A stretch of DNA of 64,000 nt from Mycobacterium sp. Z3061 (GCF_031583025.1 NZ_CP134062.1:1116001-1180000), one strand, 5' to 3'. Counted from the stretch's first letter, positions 42,405 through 51,083 are shown. The notes: generated by a model from the sequence alone, not told the origin. Numbers and translations: made by a program.

Positions 42405-43978
42405 TGCCTTTCGAGACCATCCAACAGTTGTTGCGTGCTCGTCTGGACGACGACGGCGTCGCGATCGCATACGGTGAGCGGAGATGGACCTGGCGCGAGC
42501 ACCTCGCCGAGGCATCCGCGGAAGCCTCCTCGCTGCTCGGCCTGATGGCAGCTGACCGGCCGCTGCACGTCGGCGCACTGCTCGGCAACTCCCCGGCCAT
42601 GCTGCGCTCGATGGCGGCCGCGGCACTGGGCGGATATGTGTTGTGCGGCATCAACACCACCCGGCGTGGGGAGGGGTTGGCCACCGACGTCCGCAGGGCC
42701 GACTGCCAGATCATGTTGGTCGACTCCGAGCACCGTGGCCTGCTTGATGGTCTGGATCTGGCGGGGGTGACCGTCCTCGATGTCGACGGTGCCGAATACC
42801 GGGACTCGGTCACTGCCGCGAAACCGCTGGTGCCCGTCGAGCGCGTCGGTGCCGACCCGGTGGTGATCATCTTCACCTCCGGCACCAGCGGTGACCCGAA
42901 GGCGGTCCGGTTCGCGCACGCGATGGGGGTCTTGTGCGGTGCGAGCCTGGTCGAGCGATTCGGACTGTCGTCCGAGGACGTGTGTTATCTGTCGATGCCG
43001 TTGTTTCACTCCAACGGAGTAGCGGCGGGCTGGACGGTGGCGATCTCCTGTGGCGCGACCATGGTGCCGGCCAAGTTCTCGCCAACAAGGTTCCTGGCGG
43101 ACATCCGCCGTTACGGAGTGACGTACATGAACTACGTCGGCAAGCCGTTGGCCCTGGTGCTCGCCACCCCTGAGTTGCCCGATGACGCCGACAACCCCCT
43201 GCGTGCGGCATTCGGCAACGAAGCCACCGAACACGATCTCGACCGGTTCGCGCGCCGCTTCGGCTGCCGGGTAGTGGACAGCTTCGGCTCCAGCGAATTC
43301 GCCGTCGTCGTGATGCGTGAGGACGGCACGCCGGCGGGATCCATCGGCAAGGGGTATCCCGGCGTCAGCGTCTACCACTCGGACACCGTAACTGAATGTG
43401 CGCCAGCAGTTTTCGACGAACACGGCGCGCTGCTCAACTTCGACGACGCCGTCGGTGAACTGGTGAACACCTTCGGTGCCGGCGGATTCACCGGCTACTA
43501 CAACGACGCCGATGCCACCGACGAGCGGATGCGCCACGGCATGTACTGGTCAGGCGACCTCGCCTACCGGGATGCCGATGGCTGGATCTACCTGGCCGGG
43601 CGCACCGCGGACTGGATGCGTGTCGACGGGGAGAATCTGGCGGCGGGACCCGTCGAGCGGGTGCTGCAGCGGTTGCCGGAGATCAACCACGTCGCCGTGT
43701 ACGCGGTGCCCGACGACAGCGTCGGTGACCAGGTGATGGCGGCGATCGTGCTGAACCACGGCGCGACGTTGACGCCCGGGCAGTTCGGCGATTTCCTCGC
43801 TGCGCAGCCCGACCTGTCGCCCAAGGCCTGGCCCCGGTATGTGCGGATCGCCGCCACGCTCCCGCGCACCGCCACCAACAAGGTCCTCAAACGCGAACTC
43901 ATCAGCGAGGGTCCGAGTGCGGGGGACGGCGTGCTGTGGAAGCGGGAGGCCAGGGGGCGGGATTTCCGCATGGTTTAA
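42404..43978 (+). CDS. Acyl-CoA ligase, FadD17-like
   Basis: A ligase of 524 residues. It has IIFTSGTSGDPKAV (AMP loop), MPLFHSNGVAAGW, FGSSEFAVVV, YWSGDLAYRDADGWIYLAGR and DWMRVDGENL, and the terminal lysine in LPRTATNKVLKRELI. The FTSGTSGDPKAV variant, VGKPLxxVLATPELPDDADNPLRA and DWMRVDGENL blocks match M. tuberculosis FadD17 as I recall it, a member of the cholesterol (KstR) regulon linked to steroid side-chain acids. As the last gene of the operon it would make the CoA ester that the upstream enzymes degrade. Its stop lies 6 bp from the convergent GAF-ANTAR gene. Confidence 0.88.
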   Translation: MPFETIQQLLRARLDDDGVAIAYGERRWTWREHLAEASAEASSLLGLMAADRPLHVGALLGNSPAMLRSMAAAALGGYVLCGINTTRRGEGLATDVRRADCQIMLVDSEHRGLLDGLDLAGVTVLDVDGAEYRDSVTAAKPLVPVERVGADPVVIIFTSGTSGDPKAVRFAHAMGVLCGASLVERFGLSSEDVCYLSMPLFHSNGVAAGWTVAISCGATMVPAKFSPTRFLADIRRYGVTYMNYVGKPLALVLATPELPDDADNPLRAAFGNEATEHDLDRFARRFGCRVVDSFGSSEFAVVVMREDGTPAGSIGKGYPGVSVYHSDTVTECAPAVFDEHGALLNFDDAVGELVNTFGAGGFTGYYNDADATDERMRHGMYWSGDLAYRDADGWIYLAGRTADWMRVDGENLAAGPVERVLQRLPEINHVAVYAVPDDSVGDQVMAAIVLNHGATLTPGQFGDFLAAQPDLSPKAWPRYVRIAATLPRTATNKVLKRELISEGPSAGDGVLWKREARGRDFRMV

Positions 43979-43984
43979 CGGAAT

Positions 43985-44785
43985 CTACGGACGCTCTCCG
44001 CACGACACATTGCGCAACTGAGAAGGCGCTTCACCGGCCGCGTCGTCGGGGTGCTCGAGTCGTATCACCCTCTCGGCGATGTGCACGAGTTTGGTGTTCG
44101 ATTCCTGAGACAGCCGGCGCAGCATGGTGAACGCGGCCACGGCGCTGATGTCGAAGCGTTCCATCAGGATGCCTTTGGCCTGGCCGATCACGTCGCGGCT
44201 GGCCAGCGCTGCGCGAAAGTGCTGCTGACTGCGAATCACGTTCCACGCCAAGCCGATATGCCCTGCATATAAGAGTCCCAGCTCGACCGATTCCCCGCCG
44301 AATGCTGCTGGGGAGTCGGCGTAGAAGCTGAACGCGGCCGAGGCAACCTCCTCCTCGAACAGCGGAAACGACATCATGGAGCGGACGGCGGTCCGTTGCA
44401 GCGCCGCATCGCGGTAGCGCGGCCAGCGCCGATCGGCGACCAGGTCGTCGACGCAGACGGTGCGCCGCTCCCGGGCCGCCGACAGACACGGACCCTCACC
44501 GACCTCGCGCTGCACGTCGTTCAACATGGACGGGTAGCGATGGTTGGTCGCCAAGGTCTGGACCGCCCCGCATTCGTCGAAGACGGTGAGGCCAACGTAC
44601 TGGGCCCCCGGGACCGCAGCCACCGTGATCGCGATGATGTCGCGCAGCAGCGTCCCGAAGTCCGTCCTGCGGTTGCGTTGTAGCTCGTCGAGCCTGCTGA
44701 GCATGGTGTACATGTTCAGTCGTTCGGCCGACAATGTCTGTTCAGGTAGCTCCGATAACCGCGAGCCGACGTCGTGGCCCCTCAC
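43985..44785 (-). CDS. GAF-ANTAR antitermination regulator
   Basis: A protein of 266 residues from the GTG at 44785 (GGAGGG 4 nt upstream). The N-terminal GAF domain covers about residues 35-175 (VGLTVFDECGAVQTLA, VGEGPCLSAARERRTVCVDDL). The C-terminal ANTAR domain covers about 190-245 (SRDVIGQAKGILMERFDISAVAAFTMLRRLS). ANTAR domains bind paired RNA hairpins and block termination; the GAF part probably senses a small ligand or redox state. An upstream ATG at 44953 would add 56 residues of low-quality sequence. Its position between the catabolic operon and the CYP125-type gene makes it a candidate regulator of them. Confidence 0.87.
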   Translation of the reverse strand: MRGHDVGSRLSELPEQTLSAERLNMYTMLSRLDELQRNRRTDFGTLLRDIIAITVAAVPGAQYVGLTVFDECGAVQTLATNHRYPSMLNDVQREVGEGPCLSAARERRTVCVDDLVADRRWPRYRDAALQRTAVRSMMSFPLFEEEVASAAFSFYADSPAAFGGESVELGLLYAGHIGLAWNVIRSQQHFRAALASRDVIGQAKGILMERFDISAVAAFTMLRRLSQESNTKLVHIAERVIRLEHPDDAAGEAPSQLRNVSCGERP

Positions 44786-44796
44786 GATTCCCTCCA

Positions 44797-44843
44797 GCAA
44801 TCGGTGGCTGCAACTCACTCCACTATCCCAGGCAACCGATTGC
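44797..44843. promoter_or_regulatory. 9-bp inverted repeat abutting the GAF-ANTAR ribosome site
   Basis: GCAATCGGT (44797-44805) and ACCGATTGC (44835-44843) are perfect inverted arms separated by 29 bp. In the minus-strand mRNA the second arm ends 1 nt before the GGAGGG Shine-Dalgarno. It may be a protein operator with widely spaced half-sites, or an RNA stem that could influence translation. Confidence 0.5.
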
Positions 44844-44986
44844 GCCGACAAGCTCCGCGGGCCGCTCAGAACACGGCCGCGATCAGCTCGGATCGGCACA
44901 AATGGTTGCGATAAGGGGCATTTCACAGGCAGTGCCGCGCAGCCGGCCGTCACGCGATTTTCGCGGAGAGGATTTCCGCCGGCGGC

Positions 44987-46249
44987 TTATCTTTCGCATT
45001 TTGGCTGGTTGTCTCGGCCGCTCCGGTACTCGACCGGCCAGTGCTTGATACCGGTGATGAACGGCGACCGCAGTCGCTCGGGATTCCCGGCCGACTCCAG
45101 ATCGGGCATGGTGTCGGCGATCGCATTGAACATCAGGTCGATCGTCATGCGCGCCAGGTTGGCGCCGATGCAGTAGTGCGCTCCGGTACCGCCGAAACCG
45201 ACATGTGGGTTCGGGCTGCGCAGGATGTCGAACCGGTAAGGGTTCTCGAACACGTCCTCGTCGAAGTTGGCCGACCGGTAGAACATGACCAACCGCTGGC
45301 CCTTCTTGATGGCCACCCCACCCAGTTCGGTGTCCGCCAGGGCGGTTCGCTGGAACGCGGTGATCGGCGTGGCCCAGCGGATGATCTCGTCGGCGGTGGT
45401 GGAGGGGCGGTCGGCTTTGAACAGCTCCCACTGCTCGGGGAAGTCGGTGAATGCCATCATGCCCTGCGTGATCGAATTTCGGGTCGTCTCGTTACCGGCG
45501 ATGGCCAGCGTGACCACGAACATCCCGAACTCCGCCTCGGTTAGCCGATGGCCGTCGGGGTCGGCCCGGATCATCGTCGTCACGATGTCGTCGCCGGGCT
45601 CTGCGGCCCTGCGCTCCGCTAATTGCATTGCATACCAAATCATTTCGGCTGCCGAGGTCAGCGAATCGTGGTCCGCGAATTCCGGGTCGTCGGCGCCGAT
45701 CATCTGATTGGACCAGTCGAACAGCTTGTCGCGGTCCTCGGCCGGCACCCCGAGCAAACCGGCGATCGCCTGCAGCGGTAGCTCGCAGGCCACCTGCCTG
45801 ACGAAGTCACCCGAACCCTGGGCAGCGGCCCGCGCGGCGATCTGGCGGGCACGCTCGGCAAGGTCGGCGCGCAACCGTTCGACAGCGCGGGGTGTGAATC
45901 CGCGCGCGACGATCTTGCGCAGGCGGCTGTGCTCGGGATCGTCCATCATGATCATCGATGCCCGCCCGAGCTCGATCTGGGCCTGCGCCGCTTCTTGCGG
46001 GTAGCGCGGCACCACCGACTTCTCGGCCGAGGAGAAGATGTCGCTGCGCAGCGAGATCTCGCGAACGTCGCGGTGCTTGCTCACCACCCAGTAGCCGCCG
46101 TCTCCGAAGCCACCCTGATCGATGGGCTGCTCATTCCACCAGATCGGAGCTGTGGCGCGCAGTTCGGCCAACTCTTGAACCGGCAATCGTTGCGCGTAGA
46201 TGTCAGGGTCGGTGAAATCGAATCCCGGCGGCAGGTCTGGGGCGGCCAT
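44987..46249 (-). CDS. Cytochrome P450, CYP125 family (steroid C26/27-hydroxylase type)
   Basis: A P450 of 420 residues. The I-helix is AGNETT (251-256), the K-helix EIIR (288-291), and the haem loop FGGTGAHYCIG has Cys360. Extended identity with M. tuberculosis CYP125A1 as I recall it, including PPGFDFTDPDIYAQRLPV, ELPLQAIAGLLGVP, GNETTRNSITQGMMAF, VMFYRSANFDEDVF and NPHVGFGGTGAHYCIG. CYP125A1 oxidises the terminal methyl of the cholesterol side chain to alcohol, aldehyde and acid. The N-terminal extension of CYP125A1 is absent here. AGGAG precedes the ATG. Likely supplies the side-chain acid that a FadD activates. Probably a paralogue rather than the igr copy, as the neighbours differ. Confidence 0.92.
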   Translation of the reverse strand: MAAPDLPPGFDFTDPDIYAQRLPVQELAELRATAPIWWNEQPIDQGGFGDGGYWVVSKHRDVREISLRSDIFSSAEKSVVPRYPQEAAQAQIELGRASMIMMDDPEHSRLRKIVARGFTPRAVERLRADLAERARQIAARAAAQGSGDFVRQVACELPLQAIAGLLGVPAEDRDKLFDWSNQMIGADDPEFADHDSLTSAAEMIWYAMQLAERRAAEPGDDIVTTMIRADPDGHRLTEAEFGMFVVTLAIAGNETTRNSITQGMMAFTDFPEQWELFKADRPSTTADEIIRWATPITAFQRTALADTELGGVAIKKGQRLVMFYRSANFDEDVFENPYRFDILRSPNPHVGFGGTGAHYCIGANLARMTIDLMFNAIADTMPDLESAGNPERLRSPFITGIKHWPVEYRSGRDNQPKCER

Positions 46250-46377
46250 CGCGTGGCTCCTTCACGGCTCCTCTAGGAGGGTCAACGCGATGCTATCGGC
46301 GCCGTAGTCGACGAGCGCAAGAGTTTCGCAAGAAATCCGCGAACATCGGGCAAGCGCACCGCGGCACCCTGAGAGCC

Positions 46378-46689
46378 ATGAAGATTGCGACGATACTTGC
46401 AGCAGGACTGGCGGTCGGCGCGCTGGTGACAGCGGGTCCCGCGCGGGCCGATGCGCAGTCCGATGTGCAGGAGCTACAGCGGCAGACCTCTGAATTGCAC
46501 GCGAACTGGGACAACCTCTCTCAGGCGCAGCGAAGTCAGCAATTGTCGCAGTTGCAGCGGCAAGCGACCATCGTGCAGGGCGAGGTGAACAACCTGCCGC
46601 CGGAGCAACAGCCTGAGATCCAGGCCAGGCTGACGGCGGTGACTTTCGAGCTGGCCGATATCCTCCGCAAGGTCTGGCCGGTGCCCTGA
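46378..46689 (+). CDS. Small secreted helical protein
   Basis: A protein of 103 residues. The signal peptide MKIATILAAGLAVGALVTAG is cleaved near GPARADA (residue 25). The mature about 78 residues are Gln-rich with heptad-like spacing (ELQRQTSELHANWDNLSQAQRSQ), so probably two or three helices, perhaps coiled. No cysteines in the mature part and no known family. It converges on the FUSC gene with 2 bp between stops. Confidence 0.75.
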   Translation: MKIATILAAGLAVGALVTAGPARADAQSDVQELQRQTSELHANWDNLSQAQRSQQLSQLQRQATIVQGEVNNLPPEQQPEIQARLTAVTFELADILRKVWPVP

Positions 46690-46691
46690 GG

Positions 46692-48923
46692 TCAGTTCTG
46701 TTGCGGGGCGGGGATTTTGAGGCCGACGTCGCTGTCCAGGTGGCTGGCGGAGGCAACGATGGCCCGGTCGATCTGACGCAACGGATGAAGCACCGAGGGG
46801 TGCCGTTGTGTATCGGGTCCGGGCGCCGCCGGGGTGAAGGTGCTGTCATGCTGCCGCGCCAGCGCCTCGGCGGCGTCCAGGGCATCGGCCGCCGAGACGA
46901 CCGAAGCGGCGTGCTCGCCGTCGAGCGTGGCCACCAGCGAATCGATATTGCGCCGAATCTGATCGGCGGCAGCCGTGACCGCGATGGCCAGTTCCTGCGG
47001 GCAGTCCGGATTGCGGTACTGCTCGCTGCGCCGGGCCAGGATGCGGGCGTAGCGGTCGCAGGCACGGAACAGTCTCAGCCGGCGCTGGATGCTGCGGCGG
47101 CCGGCGAATCCCGCGACGCCGGCCAACAACGGCTTGGCGGTCGCCCGTACCTGTTGCAGCTTGCGATCGAGCTGGCGGGCCTGCTCGGTCGGGCTTTCGG
47201 GTAGGTCGTGATTGAACATGGTCGCGATGGACGTCGCGATCAGAGCGGACAGTTCGGCCAGAAAATCGCGGGTGTCCTGGCGCAGCACGGTGCCGATGTT
47301 GGTGGGCAGCACCAGGATTGCGACGGCACAACCGATCACCGCGCCGATGGCGGTCTCCTCGATCCGGACCAGCAGCACGTCGAAACTGAACTGGCCGAGA
47401 AGCCCATACAGCAGCGCGAGCATCGTGGTGATCCAGAAGGCCATCAGGCTCTGGGTCAGCTGCATGAAATAGAAGGCGCAGAACAGACAGACGAAGATCA
47501 TCACCAGCGAGGCGGTGCGGTCACCGGCGACGAGCGTGGCGACCAGGATGCCGCACGGTACGCCAAGCACGGTGCCCAGCAGTCGCTGCCAGCCCTTGGT
47601 GAGGGTATCGCCCCAGGTGTTGGTGCCGGCGAACACCACGAACGCGGCGATCACCGCCCAGTACCAGCGCGCCGGTGAGACCAGGTCGCCGGTGACGATC
47701 GCCAGCGACGCCGCGACGGACGCCTGGATGGCCTGCCGGGTGGTCGGGAGCAGTCCAGGCCGGGGCTCGTCGGGTTCGCTCTGGTCACCCGGGGCGTCGT
47801 CGTCGGGCTCCCGCGCCGTCGCGCCGTCGGCGACGGCGTGCTCGATCTGCTCGCGGACCTCCGACGTCGCTGTGGCTGCCGAGATTACCGCCAGGGCAAG
47901 GCGGCGCACCGCCGCATGGTGGGGTTCGCAGGGCGGCGTGGGCTGACGGTCCAGAATGCCCTGCGCCTGATCGGCCGCACGGCCCAGCCCCGCCGAATTC
48001 GGAACCCCGATGGCCCAGGCGAGTTCGGTCAGCGCGGCGGCCAGTTCGGCGCGCGTGGCCGCCGGGATCTCGGATTCCTCCGATGCCGCACGGATACCAG
48101 CGATCGCGACCCATTCCACGGCAAGTTCGGCGTCATACAGCCACGGCGCCAACTGATCGCCTCCCGGCCCGAGCCACAGTGCCGCGGGGTTGGCCTTGTC
48201 CTCGATCTGGTCCTGCACCATCAGCGCCGTCTCGTTGAGGCGGGCGATCCGCACCCGCAGTCGCCGGCGACGCCGTTCGTCGAGACGTCCGCTGCGCACG
48301 ACGTCGGCGGTGGTGTCGACAACGATCGCCATACGCGCTCGCAGGGAGCGAATGGTGGCTCGCAGCACCCGTTCTGGGCGATCGGGCAGCAGGTAAGTGG
48401 TCATGACGAAGGTACAGAGGGTGCCTACCAGGACGGCGAGGATCATCCACGGCAGCTCGTGCACGCCGGCCCTCAGGAACAGGTTGAAGAAATAGGCCAT
48501 GAACGCGACCATGCCGAGTGCCCGGCCGCGGGCACCGAACCGCCGGACATAGACGGCGAGGAACACGACGACCACGAACACCACGTCGCTGACCCATTGA
48601 TACGGCGTGAGCAGCGCGGCAGCAGTGATGGACAGGGCCGCCGGCAACGGCAACAACGCCATCGTGATCCGTTGTTGGCGGGGGTCGGGCTCGTTGACCG
48701 ACCGGGCTGCGATCATCGTGATCACCGCGCCCAGCAGCGCGACGGTCAGCGGTTGGTGCACCGCGCTGGTGAGCACATACATAGCCAGCAGGGAGCAGGC
48801 CAACGCGATAGTCGTGCGAATGGCCAGGCGCAGCCGCAACAGGCCCGGGTCGGAACCCACCGTCCACGTGCGGGCGCGCTGGTAGCGCTCGGTCATCGAT
48901 GCGGGGAAGTTGGCGGTCCTCAT
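46692..48923 (-). CDS. FUSC-family aromatic acid exporter-like membrane protein
   Basis: A protein of 743 residues from the ATG at 48923, which overlaps the upstream hydrolase stop (ATGA). Two copies of a membrane block, each with about five to six helices (about residues 30-175 and 415-560), are each followed by a long cytoplasmic helical domain: the FUSC/YhfK/AaeB plan. The second block has the WYWAVIAAFVVFAGTNTWGDTL motif. Family members export aromatic acids or other small organic acids. The substrate is not known. Translational coupling to the lipoprotein hydrolase suggests a joint envelope function. Confidence 0.88.
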   Translation of the reverse strand: MRTANFPASMTERYQRARTWTVGSDPGLLRLRLAIRTTIALACSLLAMYVLTSAVHQPLTVALLGAVITMIAARSVNEPDPRQQRITMALLPLPAALSITAAALLTPYQWVSDVVFVVVVFLAVYVRRFGARGRALGMVAFMAYFFNLFLRAGVHELPWMILAVLVGTLCTFVMTTYLLPDRPERVLRATIRSLRARMAIVVDTTADVVRSGRLDERRRRRLRVRIARLNETALMVQDQIEDKANPAALWLGPGGDQLAPWLYDAELAVEWVAIAGIRAASEESEIPAATRAELAAALTELAWAIGVPNSAGLGRAADQAQGILDRQPTPPCEPHHAAVRRLALAVISAATATSEVREQIEHAVADGATAREPDDDAPGDQSEPDEPRPGLLPTTRQAIQASVAASLAIVTGDLVSPARWYWAVIAAFVVFAGTNTWGDTLTKGWQRLLGTVLGVPCGILVATLVAGDRTASLVMIFVCLFCAFYFMQLTQSLMAFWITTMLALLYGLLGQFSFDVLLVRIEETAIGAVIGCAVAILVLPTNIGTVLRQDTRDFLAELSALIATSIATMFNHDLPESPTEQARQLDRKLQQVRATAKPLLAGVAGFAGRRSIQRRLRLFRACDRYARILARRSEQYRNPDCPQELAIAVTAAADQIRRNIDSLVATLDGEHAASVVSAADALDAAEALARQHDSTFTPAAPGPDTQRHPSVLHPLRQIDRAIVASASHLDSDVGLKIPAPQQN

Positions 48924-50470
48924 CCCGGAGGCAGGCTGAAGGTCGGGATGGCGACTTGTCCGATGCAGGACTGATCGACATCGGTTCGCGGATTGTCGAG
49001 AAAAGTGGTCATGATCCGTTGGGCGCACGCCGATGCCGGAATCACGCCGTGGCCGACACCCGGGAAGCGCAACGCGACCGAGCCGGGCAGGCCGGTGGTC
49101 ACCTCTTTCACCCACTGTGGAGCGGTGCTGGAGTCGAACGAACCCGACAGGATCAGGGTCGGAACCTTGCTCAACACCGGAAGTGTGTCGGCCGTGTCCG
49201 ACCGGCCCAGACCCCACGCCTGGCACTCGCGAAAGATCCAGCTGCCGGTCGGGGTGATCCGCAGCACCGAGTCAGGCAGACCGGGCATCGCCTGCCGCGC
49301 CTGGGCCAGGGCCTGATCCGGGTCGGTCCAGGCGGCCATCTCCTGGCAGTACGCGCCCAATGCCAGCCCGGCACCCAACAGGCCGCGCTCGGATCCCGAC
49401 GGAGCGCCGGCGGCGATCCCTGCGCCGGCCAGGGCGCCATCGCCGCGGGAGAGTTGGTAGATCATGCGGGGGATGTCGATGACCTTCGCGGGATCGGCGC
49501 TCCAGTCCAGCACCAGGGGCACCACCTTGAACCCGTCAATGGTGACGTGCGTCGGCCCACCCGTCGGGTTCGTAGTGTCGACCTCAATCGGGTTGCGGCT
49601 CAAGGTGTTCACGGTGTCGACGAATACCGTCGGCAGGTTCGGGTAGGCCGCGGCGCACGCCGGCTGGTCGGCGCATGCCACGAAGATCGCGGCCAGGCCA
49701 CTGGCCGGGGCGTCCCACCAGTGGTCGACGATGTTCACATGCGGTGCCACCACCGAATCCAAGACCATCGACCGGATGCCCTTGGGGTGGTTGCGCAGAA
49801 GTTGCTGAGCCAGGTCGGTCCCGTAGGAGACGCCGTAGACATTCCACTGGTCGATGCCCAGTTGCTCGCGAAGGTCGGCGATATCGGCGGCGTTCTCCCT
49901 GGTGTCGTAGGCGGCGAAATCGGCACCCGAGGACGACAATCGGTTGCGGCAGGCGGCGACGGCAGCCGCGTCGAGATCCGCCGTCGCGGGTGCCTGGAAA
50001 ACCAATTGCACTGCGCGGGTTGCGAAGTCGTCCATCTCCGGGCAGCTCAGGTGCGGGTCGCTGTGCACTGTGCCGCGCTGGTTTACGAAGATGACGTCAC
50101 GGTCGGAATTCATCCCGGCGGCCACCACGGCCGGCGCGTTCAGCGTCCCGGCGCCGCCGGGGCCGCCGGCCAGGAACACGATGGGGTCGGGCTTGGCGGC
50201 ATTGTTGGCGGCTTTCACCCGTGCGATCAGAATCCGGATCGTCCGGCTCTTGGGGTCGTCACGGTTCTCCGGCACGGTGAGATAACCGCAGCTGTAGTTC
50301 GAACCCAGGTCGGCCTGCGGCACTCCGGGGAAGTTGGGCTGCGGGCAGGGCGCGCCCGCATACGAGACTCGGCTCGTCGATCCGTGCGAACAGCCGACGG
50401 CACCGGCAACCAGGACCATCGACAGCAGGTAGGCCAGCGGCCGGCACCTGGCGAATATCGGCAGTGGCAA
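48920..50470 (-). CDS. Lipoprotein alpha/beta hydrolase, tripeptidyl aminopeptidase-like
   Basis: A protein of 516 residues. The N-terminal signal ends GAVGC, a tolerable lipobox (Cys27). The alpha/beta hydrolase core has the HGGP-type FLAGGPGGAG oxyanion loop, nucleophile Ser in GVSYGTD, acid Asp in LSGSFDSSTAP, and His in GVGHGVIP; a TAP-like C-terminal domain follows. Members such as SlpD/CaeA remove peptides or act as esterases. The start is uncertain: the frame opens with TTG at 50470 with no ribosome site, and the next Met is within the hydrophobic core. It is 10 bp after the DUF385 gene and overlaps FUSC by 4 bp. Confidence 0.87.
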   Translation of the reverse strand: MPLPIFARCRPLAYLLSMVLVAGAVGCSHGSTSRVSYAGAPCPQPNFPGVPQADLGSNYSCGYLTVPENRDDPKSRTIRILIARVKAANNAAKPDPIVFLAGGPGGAGTLNAPAVVAAGMNSDRDVIFVNQRGTVHSDPHLSCPEMDDFATRAVQLVFQAPATADLDAAAVAACRNRLSSSGADFAAYDTRENAADIADLREQLGIDQWNVYGVSYGTDLAQQLLRNHPKGIRSMVLDSVVAPHVNIVDHWWDAPASGLAAIFVACADQPACAAAYPNLPTVFVDTVNTLSRNPIEVDTTNPTGGPTHVTIDGFKVVPLVLDWSADPAKVIDIPRMIYQLSRGDGALAGAGIAAGAPSGSERGLLGAGLALGAYCQEMAAWTDPDQALAQARQAMPGLPDSVLRITPTGSWIFRECQAWGLGRSDTADTLPVLSKVPTLILSGSFDSSTAPQWVKEVTTGLPGSVALRFPGVGHGVIPASACAQRIMTTFLDNPRTDVDQSCIGQVAIPTFSLPPG

Positions 50471-50480
50471 AGGAGGCTGC

Positions 50481-50966
50481 TCAGCCGGCCGGCGTGAATT
50501 TGATGGCGGCCAGCTTGAGTCGCTCGATCGCTTCGCCGAACTCCTCCGCCGTCGGAATCCGGTTGTCGCGGAACTTCAAACCCATCTGCCGCTGCGCGCG
50601 CTTGACGTCGTAGGACTGCGCGCCGCGCAGGTAGAGGTCGCGGGTGACGGCGCGGTCCTCGATGAGTTCGCCGCGCATCGCGGTGGTCTTGCCGTCGTAG
50701 ACCACCTGTGCTGGGGCGCCGCCACGGAAGTTGAACTTCCAGGCGGCACTGGCCAGCGCGTACAGGTCGCCGTCGATGACGTGCGCGCTCACCGGCAGTC
50801 TGAACTGCTTGCCCGATTTGCGACCCGAGAAATTGAGCACCATGAACTGCTTGCGCAGCGAACCGCCGAGCGGGGTGCCCAGCAGGAAGCTCAGGGCGGG
50901 GTTGACGGCTTTGAGCAAGGCTGACGGTGGATGCCCGACGTCAACCGCATACGACTGGTCTGTCAT
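50481..50966 (-). CDS. F420-dependent nitroreductase-like protein (DUF385/Ddn family)
   Basis: A protein of 161 residues. It has the deazaflavin-dependent FDOR pattern: LNFSGRKSGKQFRLPVSAHVIDGDLYALASAA, then WKFNFRGG. These small split-barrel enzymes bind F420 and reduce quinones or nitro compounds. The ATG at 50966 is used; an earlier in-frame ATG (51035) would add 23 residues. It is first in a run of three genes on the same strand (hydrolase and FUSC follow), so the unit may act on envelope aromatic compounds; that is inference. Confidence 0.85.
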   Translation of the reverse strand: MTDQSYAVDVGHPPSALLKAVNPALSFLLGTPLGGSLRKQFMVLNFSGRKSGKQFRLPVSAHVIDGDLYALASAAWKFNFRGGAPAQVVYDGKTTAMRGELIEDRAVTRDLYLRGAQSYDVKRAQRQMGLKFRDNRIPTAEEFGEAIERLKLAAIKFTPAG

Positions 50967-51083
50967 GCGTTCAACCGTAGACAATCCGGCCGTGCCGCGG
51001 GAAATGCCTCGGTGGTCGCGGGTCCCGCACAGCAAAGCGCCGCGGAGCGTGTGGCTCCGCGGCGCTCTGCGTTCTCGATTGAC

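Noticed and set aside
44786..44953. N-terminal extension of the GAF-ANTAR protein
   Set aside because: The GTG at 44785 has a near-perfect GGAGGG site at the right distance; the extra residues look non-coding and cross the inverted repeat.
46250..46377. KstR/KstR2 operator upstream of the CYP125-type gene
   Set aside because: Read by eye on both strands; no TNNAACNNGTTNNA or AnCAAGnnCTTGnT palindrome was found. A matrix scan would be needed to be sure.
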